Assembly (NCBI RefSeq): GCF_038002825.1
Contig: NZ_JBBODF010000001.1
Span: 3,100,001 to 3,164,000, forward strand
Length of the DNA stretch: 64,000 bases
Origin: Paenibacillus sp. FSL H8-0048
GTDB lineage: Bacteria > Bacillota > Bacilli > Paenibacillales > Paenibacillaceae
Direction: 5' to 3'
Shown here: positions 35,346 to 42,744 of the stretch, piece after piece
Position numbering within the stretch: the stretch's first letter is position 1
Layout: each line of letters begins with the position of its first letter
The notes under the pieces: model-generated
The model's input: only the letters and a program-made list of their open reading frames with translations
Told to the model about the DNA's origin: nothing
Databases searched by the model: none
Position numbers and translations under genes: made by a program

Positions 35346-36920
35346 TCATTCGTTCAAAACGATTTTGGACTTCAGGCTCTCCTTCAGCGGGTCAGTCATC
35401 GGCTTCTGCGCAGCGAGATGTCCAAGCTCCTGCAGCAGCATCCGTGCCGCTCTGGCGTTCTTCTTCTTCATCTTCGCGATCAGCGCTTGGGTCAGCTTGT
35501 CATTATAGGTCCAGCCTGCCTGCTCCGGTTCCCAGCGCATCAGATCGTTCGCGAAGACCGAATTACTGGCCTCTTCATAAAAGACCTCGGAGATCCGTGT
35601 GAGCCGCTTCTTGCCATCCGGGACACTCTCCAGAATAAACACCAGCTCACAGGATTTCAGCGCTGAGATTAAATGCCCCTTCAGACTCCCGCCAATCCGT
35701 GTAGATACAGCGAACGCTCCCTGATATGGAATATCCTCCGAATCTACGGTGTGAAAGGTGCCCGTAATGCCGTCATAGCCCTTTTCGCCGCTCCACAGGT
35801 AGAATTCCCACTCGTTATATCGCATTTCTGTCATATAGAGAATATTCGGGTCATGCCTCAGCGACTCCACACCTACTTCCATCAATTCTTCATTAGACGC
35901 CTGAATAGGAATGATCCGGTGGCCCTTGATCTGATACGGTAAAATCGACTCCGGGTGCTTCTCGATCATCACGACGCCCATGCATGAAGAGGAGCCGAGC
36001 AGCTGCTCGCCGACAATCGTGTTGGCAAAAGTGGTTTTGCCCGAACCTACGGCCCCCGCGATAATCGTGTTGCGAAACGTCCCGGTAAGCGCACGAATCA
36101 GCTCAATCGCTTCCGCAGGAATACATTCCGTGCCGGCCTGATCATCCAGATCCAGAAATTCCACGACCTGCCGCCGCAGTGAGATGGTAGTGAAGCCTTC
36201 CCAGACCCGCGGCGAGACCCAGATGGCCAGACGGATGAACCGGCCGGGCCAGAGGGGATCATCCATTTTGAATTCCACGGAAGGATTATCCTTGTTCAGC
36301 TTCTTGCCCGGATCACTTTTGAGAAGAGAGCGCTTAAGCTGCTCCACCCGGTCGAGCGAAGGCATCTCATAGGGATATGCCACAAACCTCCCCTGATGGT
36401 TATAAAAAATTTGCCGCCCGATCATCTGCAGTCCGGTGGATTCGCTATAGGCCCGGTCTGTGAACCAGCGGTAGGCGGGGCCGAAGCCCTTCCATTCATG
36501 AAACAGCGCTTCAGTGGCTGTGCGGTAAGCCTCCGGCACTTTTCCGGTAAACGGGGTCCGGCGCAGATATTTCTCAATCTCGTTCATGAAAAAGCTGACC
36601 GCCTGCGGATCACCAATCAGCGCCTTCGCATTCAGTTCGAAATAACCGTCATCCTCACGCTCCAGCCCGGCGTTCATTTCACTTTTCATGGTGTGCAGGA
36701 AGCTGTAGAAGTCCTCTTTGCCGGGCTTGCTGGTTCGCAGTACGCTCTGCTTCAGTGAGAATAGCTGTCTGCTCTGCCCTCCGTCCGCGAGTCCAGGCAC
36801 CGCCAGTAAGCTCTCGTCGCGCTGCTCTTTCCTCCTGCCCTGTTCAGGGTCAAGCGGAGTCCATCCGGACAGCACACGCTTCTGCTGCAACGGCAAGCTG
36901 TCATCCTTGTTGTTCATCAT
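35346..36920 (-). CDS. CpaF-like secretion ATPase, divergent
   Basis: A 524-residue type II/IV secretion ATPase. Walker A is GAVGSGKTTFANT near residues 287-299. The Walker B/Asp-box region is ILYMTEMRYNEWEFYLW, which keeps the E-xx-R-xx-E frame of CpaF but diverges elsewhere. The His box is TFHTVDSED. The N-terminal ~120 residues are longer than in CpaF and dissimilar to the second-locus ATPase. It should power assembly or secretion by the adjacent TadB/TadC-like platform. The start overlaps the stop of the CpaE-like gene by 4 bases. Confidence 0.85.
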   Translation of the reverse strand: MMNNKDDSLPLQQKRVLSGWTPLDPEQGRRKEQRDESLLAVPGLADGGQSRQLFSLKQSVLRTSKPGKEDFYSFLHTMKSEMNAGLEREDDGYFELNAKALIGDPQAVSFFMNEIEKYLRRTPFTGKVPEAYRTATEALFHEWKGFGPAYRWFTDRAYSESTGLQMIGRQIFYNHQGRFVAYPYEMPSLDRVEQLKRSLLKSDPGKKLNKDNPSVEFKMDDPLWPGRFIRLAIWVSPRVWEGFTTISLRRQVVEFLDLDDQAGTECIPAEAIELIRALTGTFRNTIIAGAVGSGKTTFANTIVGEQLLGSSSCMGVVMIEKHPESILPYQIKGHRIIPIQASNEELMEVGVESLRHDPNILYMTEMRYNEWEFYLWSGEKGYDGITGTFHTVDSEDIPYQGAFAVSTRIGGSLKGHLISALKSCELVFILESVPDGKKRLTRISEVFYEEASNSVFANDLMRWEPEQAGWTYNDKLTQALIAKMKKKNARAARMLLQELGHLAAQKPMTDPLKESLKSKIVLNE

Positions 36921-37981
36921 TGAAATATCCCCTTCTTACGGGTTTCCTGTGTGAGGCCCAGTGATACAAGCAATGCGTGGACCTTATCGTCCACTTGCTG
37001 AAGCTCTTTTTTGCCCAGCGGCAGGCTCTCTGGAAAAGAGGGATAATACGGCAGCTCCAGCAGAAGCTCGCTGCCAAAACGCAGAGCCAGGTTCTTCGGT
37101 GACGTTAGCTCCTCCACATTGCTGCGGTTGATAATCCACTGGAAGTCCTGCGGATGCAGATCCATATGTCCGGCAAGCTCCATCAGGGGCTGCAGCCTGT
37201 GTTCATGCCGCGGGTGTGTGACGATCATGCGCAGCACCGACTTCTGCATCCCCACATACCACGCAGCGCTCTCGGGAATCGACCCGTAATCAGCAATCAC
37301 CACCTCAGCACTTTCACTTGCTCTCGCAAGCAGGTATTCGATCTCCTCCTCCTGATAATCCTGGGCGCTTAGATAATCGAAGTTCCCGGGCAGATAGGCA
37401 TAACCCTCCTGCTTCACCAGCGTGCTGAAATCCTCATCATGCAGCATTTTGCCGGTAATCCGCGGCCGCAGCCTGTCCAGACTAACCGCCGTTTTCCGGT
37501 CATAGCCCGGATCGTACAGGTTGAGACCCAGCATAATCACCCGCAGCCCCGAAGCCGCTATCCTCCTGGCGAACAGCTTGGCAATACTCGTGCAGCCAAT
37601 CCCCGGCCCCGAGCCGAAGAAGCCTACCACATTGCCGCTTTCCTTATGCTCATCTTCGAGCATATAGCGCAGCTTATCGATGATTGCCGCTGAGGTTGAG
37701 CGCGGAGGCATGAAAAATATGCCCAGACTCTCACACTGCATATGTATAGCCTGGTAACCCCGCACCCCTTTTTGCAGATAGATGTACAAAATCGAAGAGT
37801 CCGGGTACCTCCCTCTCAGCTCCCTTAGTCCCGTTACAGGCACCTGCTCACTCGTTACCATTAACAGATGCCCCATGGCATGCTCAGGCTCCGGCAGCAC
37901 ACTTTGGGCAATAACGGTGAAGCCTGCCAGCTTAATCTCGTTGATCGTTAGCTGATCTATGCCCAGACTGAATATTCTCAA
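36917..37981 (-). CDS. CpaE/TadZ-like protein with degenerate P-loop
   Basis: A 354-residue protein. Residues 1-110 resemble a receiver-like N-terminal domain as in TadZ/CpaE. From ~115 a MinD/ParA-like fold begins (NVVGFFGSGPGIGCTSIAKL). The P-loop lysine is replaced by Cys (GIGCTS instead of GxGKT), and the deviant-motif lysine is absent too, so ATP hydrolysis is doubtful. Later strands RVIMLGLNLYDPG and VVIADYGSIPESAAW fit the fold. By family it should localise the machine, perhaps at a pole or septum, without ATPase cycling. Confidence 0.8.
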   Translation of the reverse strand: MRIFSLGIDQLTINEIKLAGFTVIAQSVLPEPEHAMGHLLMVTSEQVPVTGLRELRGRYPDSSILYIYLQKGVRGYQAIHMQCESLGIFFMPPRSTSAAIIDKLRYMLEDEHKESGNVVGFFGSGPGIGCTSIAKLFARRIAASGLRVIMLGLNLYDPGYDRKTAVSLDRLRPRITGKMLHDEDFSTLVKQEGYAYLPGNFDYLSAQDYQEEEIEYLLARASESAEVVIADYGSIPESAAWYVGMQKSVLRMIVTHPRHEHRLQPLMELAGHMDLHPQDFQWIINRSNVEELTSPKNLALRFGSELLLELPYYPSFPESLPLGKKELQQVDDKVHALLVSLGLTQETRKKGIFQ

Positions 37982-38012
37982 GTCTCATTCCTCCTCCTTT
38001 CTGTCTGCTCTT

Positions 38013-38795
38013 CTACTCCACCCGGACAATCCATAGCTTCTTGCCCTGCTCGAGATATGCTCCTAACAGCTCACCGTCGCTCTTCTTCAGCTTCAGCTCC
38101 GGGGCTGCCACCTTCCCGGTCGAAGTAAAGCGGTTATTGTTGTTGCCATTCTCCGAGTCAAGTACATCGTTGTTGTCTTCCGTCCGCACGTAGTTTACTG
38201 TCACTCCGCTTAAGAATACTTTGCGCGCAGGGATTTCCGGCGGAGCCTCTGTTTCCAGCAGGGAAGAAGCGTCTGAAGCCGGCCCTCCTCCGGGAGTAGC
38301 TACAGATGCAGTAGCAGCCGGACTGTATCCTCTGCGTTCTTTTGCGGGTGAGTCTCCTTCGACCAGATAGATATCTACCTTATCCCTGCTGCGGAGCGAA
38401 CCGTTGATGGCATAGATGGCGTCTTTGGGGATCGGAAAAATCCCCTCGTCCTGCTGTGGCTCCAACTCGCTTACATCCACCAGCGACTCAGTCAGAATGC
38501 TGCCATCCGTCAGATTAACATTCGTAATCTTCTGTTCCACCTGTTCCAGACTACGGACGGCCCCTGCAGGGATGTCTTTGGTCTGTACGGAATCCAGATA
38601 GAGATTCTCTGCTGTCAGCTCATGATTCTTCGGCAGGAAGCTCCCGCCGTCCACCTTGATTTTGACAACAGTCTGTGACAGTACATAAGGCTTGAAGTAG
38701 AGATCATAGCCGAGCAGTCCGCCGAAGCCGATGAGCAGGATGAGTCCGGCGAAGAAATAATTGCGTTTTAATAGACGTCCGCGCTTTGTTGACAA
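38013..38795 (-). CDS. SAF-domain protein, CpaB/RcpC-like
   Basis: A ~260-residue membrane-anchored protein. One N-terminal helix (YFFAGLILLIGFGGLLGYDL) is followed by an extracytoplasmic region with the SAF fold (ELTAENLYLDSVQTKDIPAGAVRSLEQ then GSILTESLVDVSELE). This is followed by a Ser/Pro-rich linker and a C-terminal KKLWIVRVE strand. TTG 38795 is preferred because AAAGGGGG lies 8 bases upstream; GTG 38828 has no ribosome site. First gene of the 13.6-kb cluster. In Gram-positive Tad systems CpaB-like proteins may guide the fibre through the wall. Confidence 0.75.
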   Translation of the reverse strand: MSTKRGRLLKRNYFFAGLILLIGFGGLLGYDLYFKPYVLSQTVVKIKVDGGSFLPKNHELTAENLYLDSVQTKDIPAGAVRSLEQVEQKITNVNLTDGSILTESLVDVSELEPQQDEGIFPIPKDAIYAINGSLRSRDKVDIYLVEGDSPAKERRGYSPAATASVATPGGGPASDASSLLETEAPPEIPARKVFLSGVTVNYVRTEDNNDVLDSENGNNNNRFTSTGKVAAPELKLKKSDGELLGAYLEQGKKLWIVRVE

Positions 38796-38860
38796 GCCCT
38801 TTACCCCCTTTGAATGTGATTTCTGCACATAGCAAAATACATCTTGGCGCTTATGTCCAA

Positions 38861-38895
38861 AATGCCGGTAAAATGCTTTTTTACCTTAGTGGTTG
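38861..38895. repeat. Short copy of a GCCGGTAAAA palindromic repeat
   Basis: AATGCCGGTAAAA is followed by a TTTTTTACC arm and then TTAGTGGTTG. The same outer elements (AATGCCGGTAAAA, TTTTACC, AGTGGTTG) flank a longer copy at 38964-39045. Confidence 0.5.
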
Positions 38896-38940
38896 AGAAG
38901 TGTATTAGATTATCCTTGTGAGGTTGTGAAGCCTGAGGCT

Positions 38941-38955
38941 GCGGGAAGCTCCCGC
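38941..38955. repeat. Small perfect hairpin between the two repeat copies
   Basis: GCGGGA-AGC-TCCCGC, a six-base-pair stem with no T run. Its role is unknown; it could belong to the structured leader of the Tad-like cluster. Confidence 0.4.
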
Positions 38956-38963
38956 TGAAGATG

Positions 38964-39045
38964 AATGCCGGTAAAAGTCAGGCCAGAACGATGTTCTATA
39001 TCCCCTGCGTTAAGCAGGGTTGCTGACTTTTACCGGAGTGGTTGT
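38964..39045. repeat. Long copy of the palindromic repeat with a nested hairpin
   Basis: CCGGTAAAAGTCAG (38968-38981) and CTGACTTTTACCGG (39023-39036) form a perfect 14-bp stem. Within the loop CCCTGC-GTTAA-GCAGGG (39003-39019) makes a second hairpin. It lies downstream of purU and upstream of the first Tad-like gene; no T run follows, so a simple terminator is unlikely. Confidence 0.6.
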
Positions 39046-39070
39046 AACGTTGACTGCAAGATAAGGCTGA

Positions 39071-39967
39071 TTAATTAAATACTACTGTTTTGTTGTGATG
39101 CACGAGAATTCTGTCCTCAATATGCCATTTGACCGCGCGGGCCAGAACGACCCGCTCAATAGTACGTCCAATGCGCTTCAGTTCATTCACATCATCACTG
39201 TGGCTGACCCGCTGAACGTCCTGCTCGATAATCGGCCCGCCGTCCAGCTCCTCGGTCACGTAATGGGCAGTCGCCCCGATGATCTTGACTCCACGCTGAT
39301 AGGCCTGGGCGTAAGGCTTACCGCCGACAAAGGCGGGCAGGAAGGAATGATGGATATTGATGATCCGGTGCCGGTAATGCTCGATGAATGAAGGGGAGAT
39401 AATCTGCATGTACCGGGCCAATATGATCACATCGATATCCTCACCTATAACCTCCAGTTGACGCGCTTCAGCTTCAGCCTTCGTCTCTGCGGTAACCGGA
39501 ATATGATGGAACGGAATACCGAAGGATTCCACATAAGCCTGCATATCGGTGTGGTTGCTGACCACAAGTGCGATATCTGCATCCAGGTCGCCCGCCTGCC
39601 ACTGCCAGAGCAGTTCCACCAGACAATGGTCCTCCTTGGAGACGAAGATCGCCAGCCGCTTCTTATGGCTTACCTTGAAGATCTGCCAGTCCATCTTGAA
39701 GCGCTCGGCAACACCGCCGAAGATGCTACGTACTTCCTCAAGCCGCTCATCCAGCTTAGGCAGGTCAAACTCTACTCTCATGAAGAACATTCCGCCGTCC
39801 GGGTCCATCGTATATTGGTCCGACTGCACGATGTTCGCGCCATGCTGATACAAGAAATGCGATACCGCCGCTACAATCCCCGGTCCGTCAGGACAAGATA
39901 TAAGCATACGCGCCCGGTCGGGATAAGTTCTGCCTGTTGAATGCTCTCTCTTCACATGTAATTCCAT
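39071..39967 (-). CDS. purU: Formyltetrahydrofolate deformylase
   Basis: A 298-residue enzyme hydrolysing 10-formyl-tetrahydrofolate to formate and tetrahydrofolate, balancing the one-carbon pool. The N-terminal ACT domain covers ~20-95 (LISCPDGPGIVAAVSHFL). The formyltransferase domain follows, with NIHHSFLPAFVGGKPYAQAY and GATAHYVTEELDGGPII carrying the catalytic Asn, His and Asp. Length is normal. GAGAGG precedes the ATG. It is 45 bases downstream of nfo on the same strand, so cotranscription is likely. Confidence 0.95.
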   Translation of the reverse strand: MELHVKREHSTGRTYPDRARMLISCPDGPGIVAAVSHFLYQHGANIVQSDQYTMDPDGGMFFMRVEFDLPKLDERLEEVRSIFGGVAERFKMDWQIFKVSHKKRLAIFVSKEDHCLVELLWQWQAGDLDADIALVVSNHTDMQAYVESFGIPFHHIPVTAETKAEAEARQLEVIGEDIDVIILARYMQIISPSFIEHYRHRIINIHHSFLPAFVGGKPYAQAYQRGVKIIGATAHYVTEELDGGPIIEQDVQRVSHSDDVNELKRIGRTIERVVLARAVKWHIEDRILVHHNKTVVFN

Positions 39968-40012
39968 AGTTCTCCGTTCATCCTCTCATCTGCTTGCGTT
40001 ATCTATGCGGGT

Positions 40013-41140
40013 CTATGCCTTCACGAGCAGCTGTTTGCCTGCAAGCCAGGCGATCAGCCGGTGATTAACGGCTTCCTCACTAAGCTGAGGGAATAATCCG
40101 GCAGCTATGACTTGATCATAGAGACGTTCCAGCGGTTCACGGGGATCTGCTTTTTTGGCCTTGGCGTCATTCTTCAGCAGCTCCCACACCTCCAGCACAT
40201 AACGGCGGGAATCCAGCTCCTGCTTGGCAAAAAAAGCATGCAGCTCTTCCAGCTCCTGCAGGAATTCTGCACCGAAGCGTTCAGCGACATTGCCGCGCAG
40301 CAGGGCGATTTCTACTTCATACATGGGACGGAGCTTCTTGGCATCCTTGCCGATCCAGGGTGTCTCCAGAATAAACGGCAGACCTGCGAGTGCTTCATGC
40401 CGGACTACATTGTTAATCGTCTCGAACCCTAAGTAGCCGGAGCCAATCGGTGTATGACGGTCCTTGCCCGCTCCGCGCGGGTTCTTGCTGTCATTAAGAT
40501 GGATTACGCCCAACCTCTCCAGGCCGATGGTATCATCGAACTTCTTCAGCACCCCATCCAGATCATTCACGATATCGTATCCGGCATCATGAATATGACA
40601 GGTATCCAGACAGATCGATAGCCGCTGATTAAATTCGACCTTATCTATAATGGAGGCAAGCTCCTCGAAGGTGCGGCCGATCTCCGTTCCTTTACCAGCC
40701 ATCGTCTCCAGTGCGATATGCACATCGGTCTCATTCGTACCGCCCAGCACCTCATTCAGGCCGTCTGCAATACGCTGAATGCCGTAATCAGCATCCTTAT
40801 CGGTGAATGCACCCGGATGCAGAACAATATGCTTAACCTCAAGCGCATGGGTCCGGCGGATCTCCTCCTGCAGGAAATCTACTGCCAGCTGGTAGGTATT
40901 CTCCTTGTAGGAGCCCAGGTTAATAATGTAAGGAGCGTGAACCACAATCTCTCCGACACCATTCTCCCGCATCTTCTGCTTGCCTTCCTCGGGGAACATC
41001 GCCTCAATCGGCTTCCGGCGCGTATTTTGCGGCGCTCCCGTATATATCATAAACGAGGTAGATCCGTACTCATTTGCTTCATTGGCCGCGCTCAGGAGAC
41101 CCTTGTCCGCGCAGGACACATGTGAACCTATTTTCAGCAT
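40013..41140 (-). CDS. nfo: Endonuclease IV (Nfo) with C-terminal extension
   Basis: A 375-residue AP endonuclease acting in base excision repair. The TIM-barrel core with zinc ligands runs ~1-285: [65 protein letters not shown] and FILETPW. About 90 helical residues follow (from [15 protein letters not shown] on) that are absent from the ~285-residue E. coli enzyme. ATG 41140 begins the conserved core; the frame runs eight codons further. purU lies 45 bases downstream. Confidence 0.92.
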   Translation of the reverse strand: MLKIGSHVSCADKGLLSAANEANEYGSTSFMIYTGAPQNTRRKPIEAMFPEEGKQKMRENGVGEIVVHAPYIINLGSYKENTYQLAVDFLQEEIRRTHALEVKHIVLHPGAFTDKDADYGIQRIADGLNEVLGGTNETDVHIALETMAGKGTEIGRTFEELASIIDKVEFNQRLSICLDTCHIHDAGYDIVNDLDGVLKKFDDTIGLERLGVIHLNDSKNPRGAGKDRHTPIGSGYLGFETINNVVRHEALAGLPFILETPWIGKDAKKLRPMYEVEIALLRGNVAERFGAEFLQELEELHAFFAKQELDSRRYVLEVWELLKNDAKAKKADPREPLERLYDQVIAAGLFPQLSEEAVNHRLIAWLAGKQLLVKA

Positions 41141-41312
41141 GCTTAATTTCCCTCTTTCCTTCACGAATTAACCCTTATTCTACCGTGATCGGAAGAATAA
41201 ATCTAGGCAAGCCCGGGAAGGCCGCTTCCGCTTCGCAAACTTAAGGAAATACGCTATACTCAAGAGGAGCAAAAGGAAAGTGACAATCATCATTGTCAAA
41301 GGCGGTGTATTC

Positions 41313-41777
41313 ATGCATTTCCATTTACCTTCAAGCTTATTGTCCACGTCTCCAAGCAACTGGTTTATGAACTCTATCGCATTTTGGACCTTTTTACTGC
41401 TGGGCAGCATGTGCATCGGCGGCTATTTTATGTTCCGCAAATTTCTGAAGGTGCTGCCCAAGGCTGACGGCAAATCCAAGCTGGACTGGCAGAACTACTG
41501 GGTGGAACGCAGCCGTCCGCTGTGGAGCGACGAGATGAAGTCTTTTCTGGACCAGCTTGTACAGCCGGTGCCCAGCCCGTTCCGCGACATTGCCAAGCAC
41601 TCTATCGCTGCTGAGATCGGCAAGCTTGCTGTAGAGAGCCAAGCAACGGAGGTTACCCGTGAGCACTGTATCCAAGGGTACATTATTGCCACTCCCCGTC
41701 GTGACAACAGGTTCCTGATCACCTTCCTGGAGAAGAACGGCATCGACTACGCGCCTTACAAGCATCTGGTTAAATAA
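41313..41777 (+). CDS. DUF2621 family membrane protein
   Basis: A 154-residue protein with one N-terminal membrane helix (IAFWTFLLLGSMCIGGYFMF) and a soluble domain (LPKADGKSKLDWQNYWVE, then SIAAEIGKLAVESQATEVTREHCIQGYIIATPRRD). This matches the DUF2621 (YneK-type) family of Bacilli. The function is not known. ATG 41313 has AAAGGCGG upstream; GTG 41280 with GAGGAG further up is an alternative. It is followed after 22 bases by the epimerase gene. Confidence 0.78.
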   Translation: MHFHLPSSLLSTSPSNWFMNSIAFWTFLLLGSMCIGGYFMFRKFLKVLPKADGKSKLDWQNYWVERSRPLWSDEMKSFLDQLVQPVPSPFRDIAKHSIAAEIGKLAVESQATEVTREHCIQGYIIATPRRDNRFLITFLEKNGIDYAPYKHLVK

Positions 41778-41799
41778 AGTATATTAAGGAGCAATCCCT

Positions 41800-42702
41800 A
41801 TGAAATATATCATTTGCGGAGGCAGCGGATTCATCGGCAGCGAGCTTACCGGATATTGGATGCACAGCGGACATCAGATCATCAGTGTCGGCCGCAAGAC
41901 CCCCGAGAACAAGCTGGAGCATCCCGGACTTAGCTATCTAACATGGGACAGCCTGGCAGCCAATCCTGAAGCGGCAGAAGGCGCAGATGCAATGATTAAT
42001 CTTGCCGGAGCTTCGCTCAGTCAACGCTGGACCCCTAAGGGGAAGCAGGCGATTATGGAATCGCGTCTTGAAACCGTTGCCGCTGCCGGAAAGCTGCTGA
42101 ATTCACTCCAGCATAAGCCAAGCGTGATCATCCAGTCCTCAGCAATCGCCATTTATGGTACATCCGTACAGGATACCTATACCGAAGCTTCTGAGACCCG
42201 GGTTGTCGACTTCCCTTCCGAGGTGGTCAAGACCTGGGAGGAGGCTGCAGATGAAGCCTATGCCGGTATCCGGCTGGTCAAGCTGCGCACCGGGGTTGTG
42301 CTAGGCAATGAGAGCGGTGCTTTTCCCAAAATGAAGCTGCCCTATTCACTTGGCTTCGGCGGCAAAATCGGCACCGGCAAGCAGTGGATGTCCTGGATTC
42401 ACCTGACAGACATTGTGCGCCTGATCGAATTCTGCATTCTTCAGCCTGAAATCGAAGGTCCCGTTAATGCCACGGCTCCACAGCCGGTCACTAATGAACA
42501 GTTCGGACGGATGATCGGCAAGGTCTACCATCGCCCGCATTGGTTCCCCCTTCCGGCGTTTCTGCTAAAAACCGCTGTAGGCGAGCTGTCAGAGATTCTG
42601 CTGGAAGGCCAGCGTGTGCTTCCTTCCAAAGCAATTAATCACGGCTTCACCTTCAACTATCCCACGTTACAGCCTGCTCTGGAGCAACTGAAAAGCCAGT
42701 AG
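41800..42702 (+). CDS. TIGR01777 family epimerase (YfhF/SulA-like SDR)
   Basis: A 300-residue NAD(P)-binding protein of the TIGR01777 family. The Rossmann motif is GGSGFIGSEL at 4-13. The family marks are MINLAGASLSQRWTPKGKQAI, SSAIAIYGTS, RTGVVLGNESGAFPKM and WMSWIHLTDIVRLIEF. The C-terminal DUF1731-like end reads EILLEGQRVLPSKAINHGF. The reaction is not established. TAAGGAG precedes the ATG. It probably forms an operon with the DUF2621 gene. Confidence 0.9.
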   Translation: MKYIICGGSGFIGSELTGYWMHSGHQIISVGRKTPENKLEHPGLSYLTWDSLAANPEAAEGADAMINLAGASLSQRWTPKGKQAIMESRLETVAAAGKLLNSLQHKPSVIIQSSAIAIYGTSVQDTYTEASETRVVDFPSEVVKTWEEAADEAYAGIRLVKLRTGVVLGNESGAFPKMKLPYSLGFGGKIGTGKQWMSWIHLTDIVRLIEFCILQPEIEGPVNATAPQPVTNEQFGRMIGKVYHRPHWFPLPAFLLKTAVGELSEILLEGQRVLPSKAINHGFTFNYPTLQPALEQLKSQ

Positions 42703-42744
42703 GCTGCTGCAAACCCACCAGTCGATCTGCTCCATCTATCTCTG

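Noticed and set aside
38829..39070. Classical terminators of purU
   Set aside because: Stems are strong but none is followed by a T run on the minus strand, so they are listed as repeats or structured elements.
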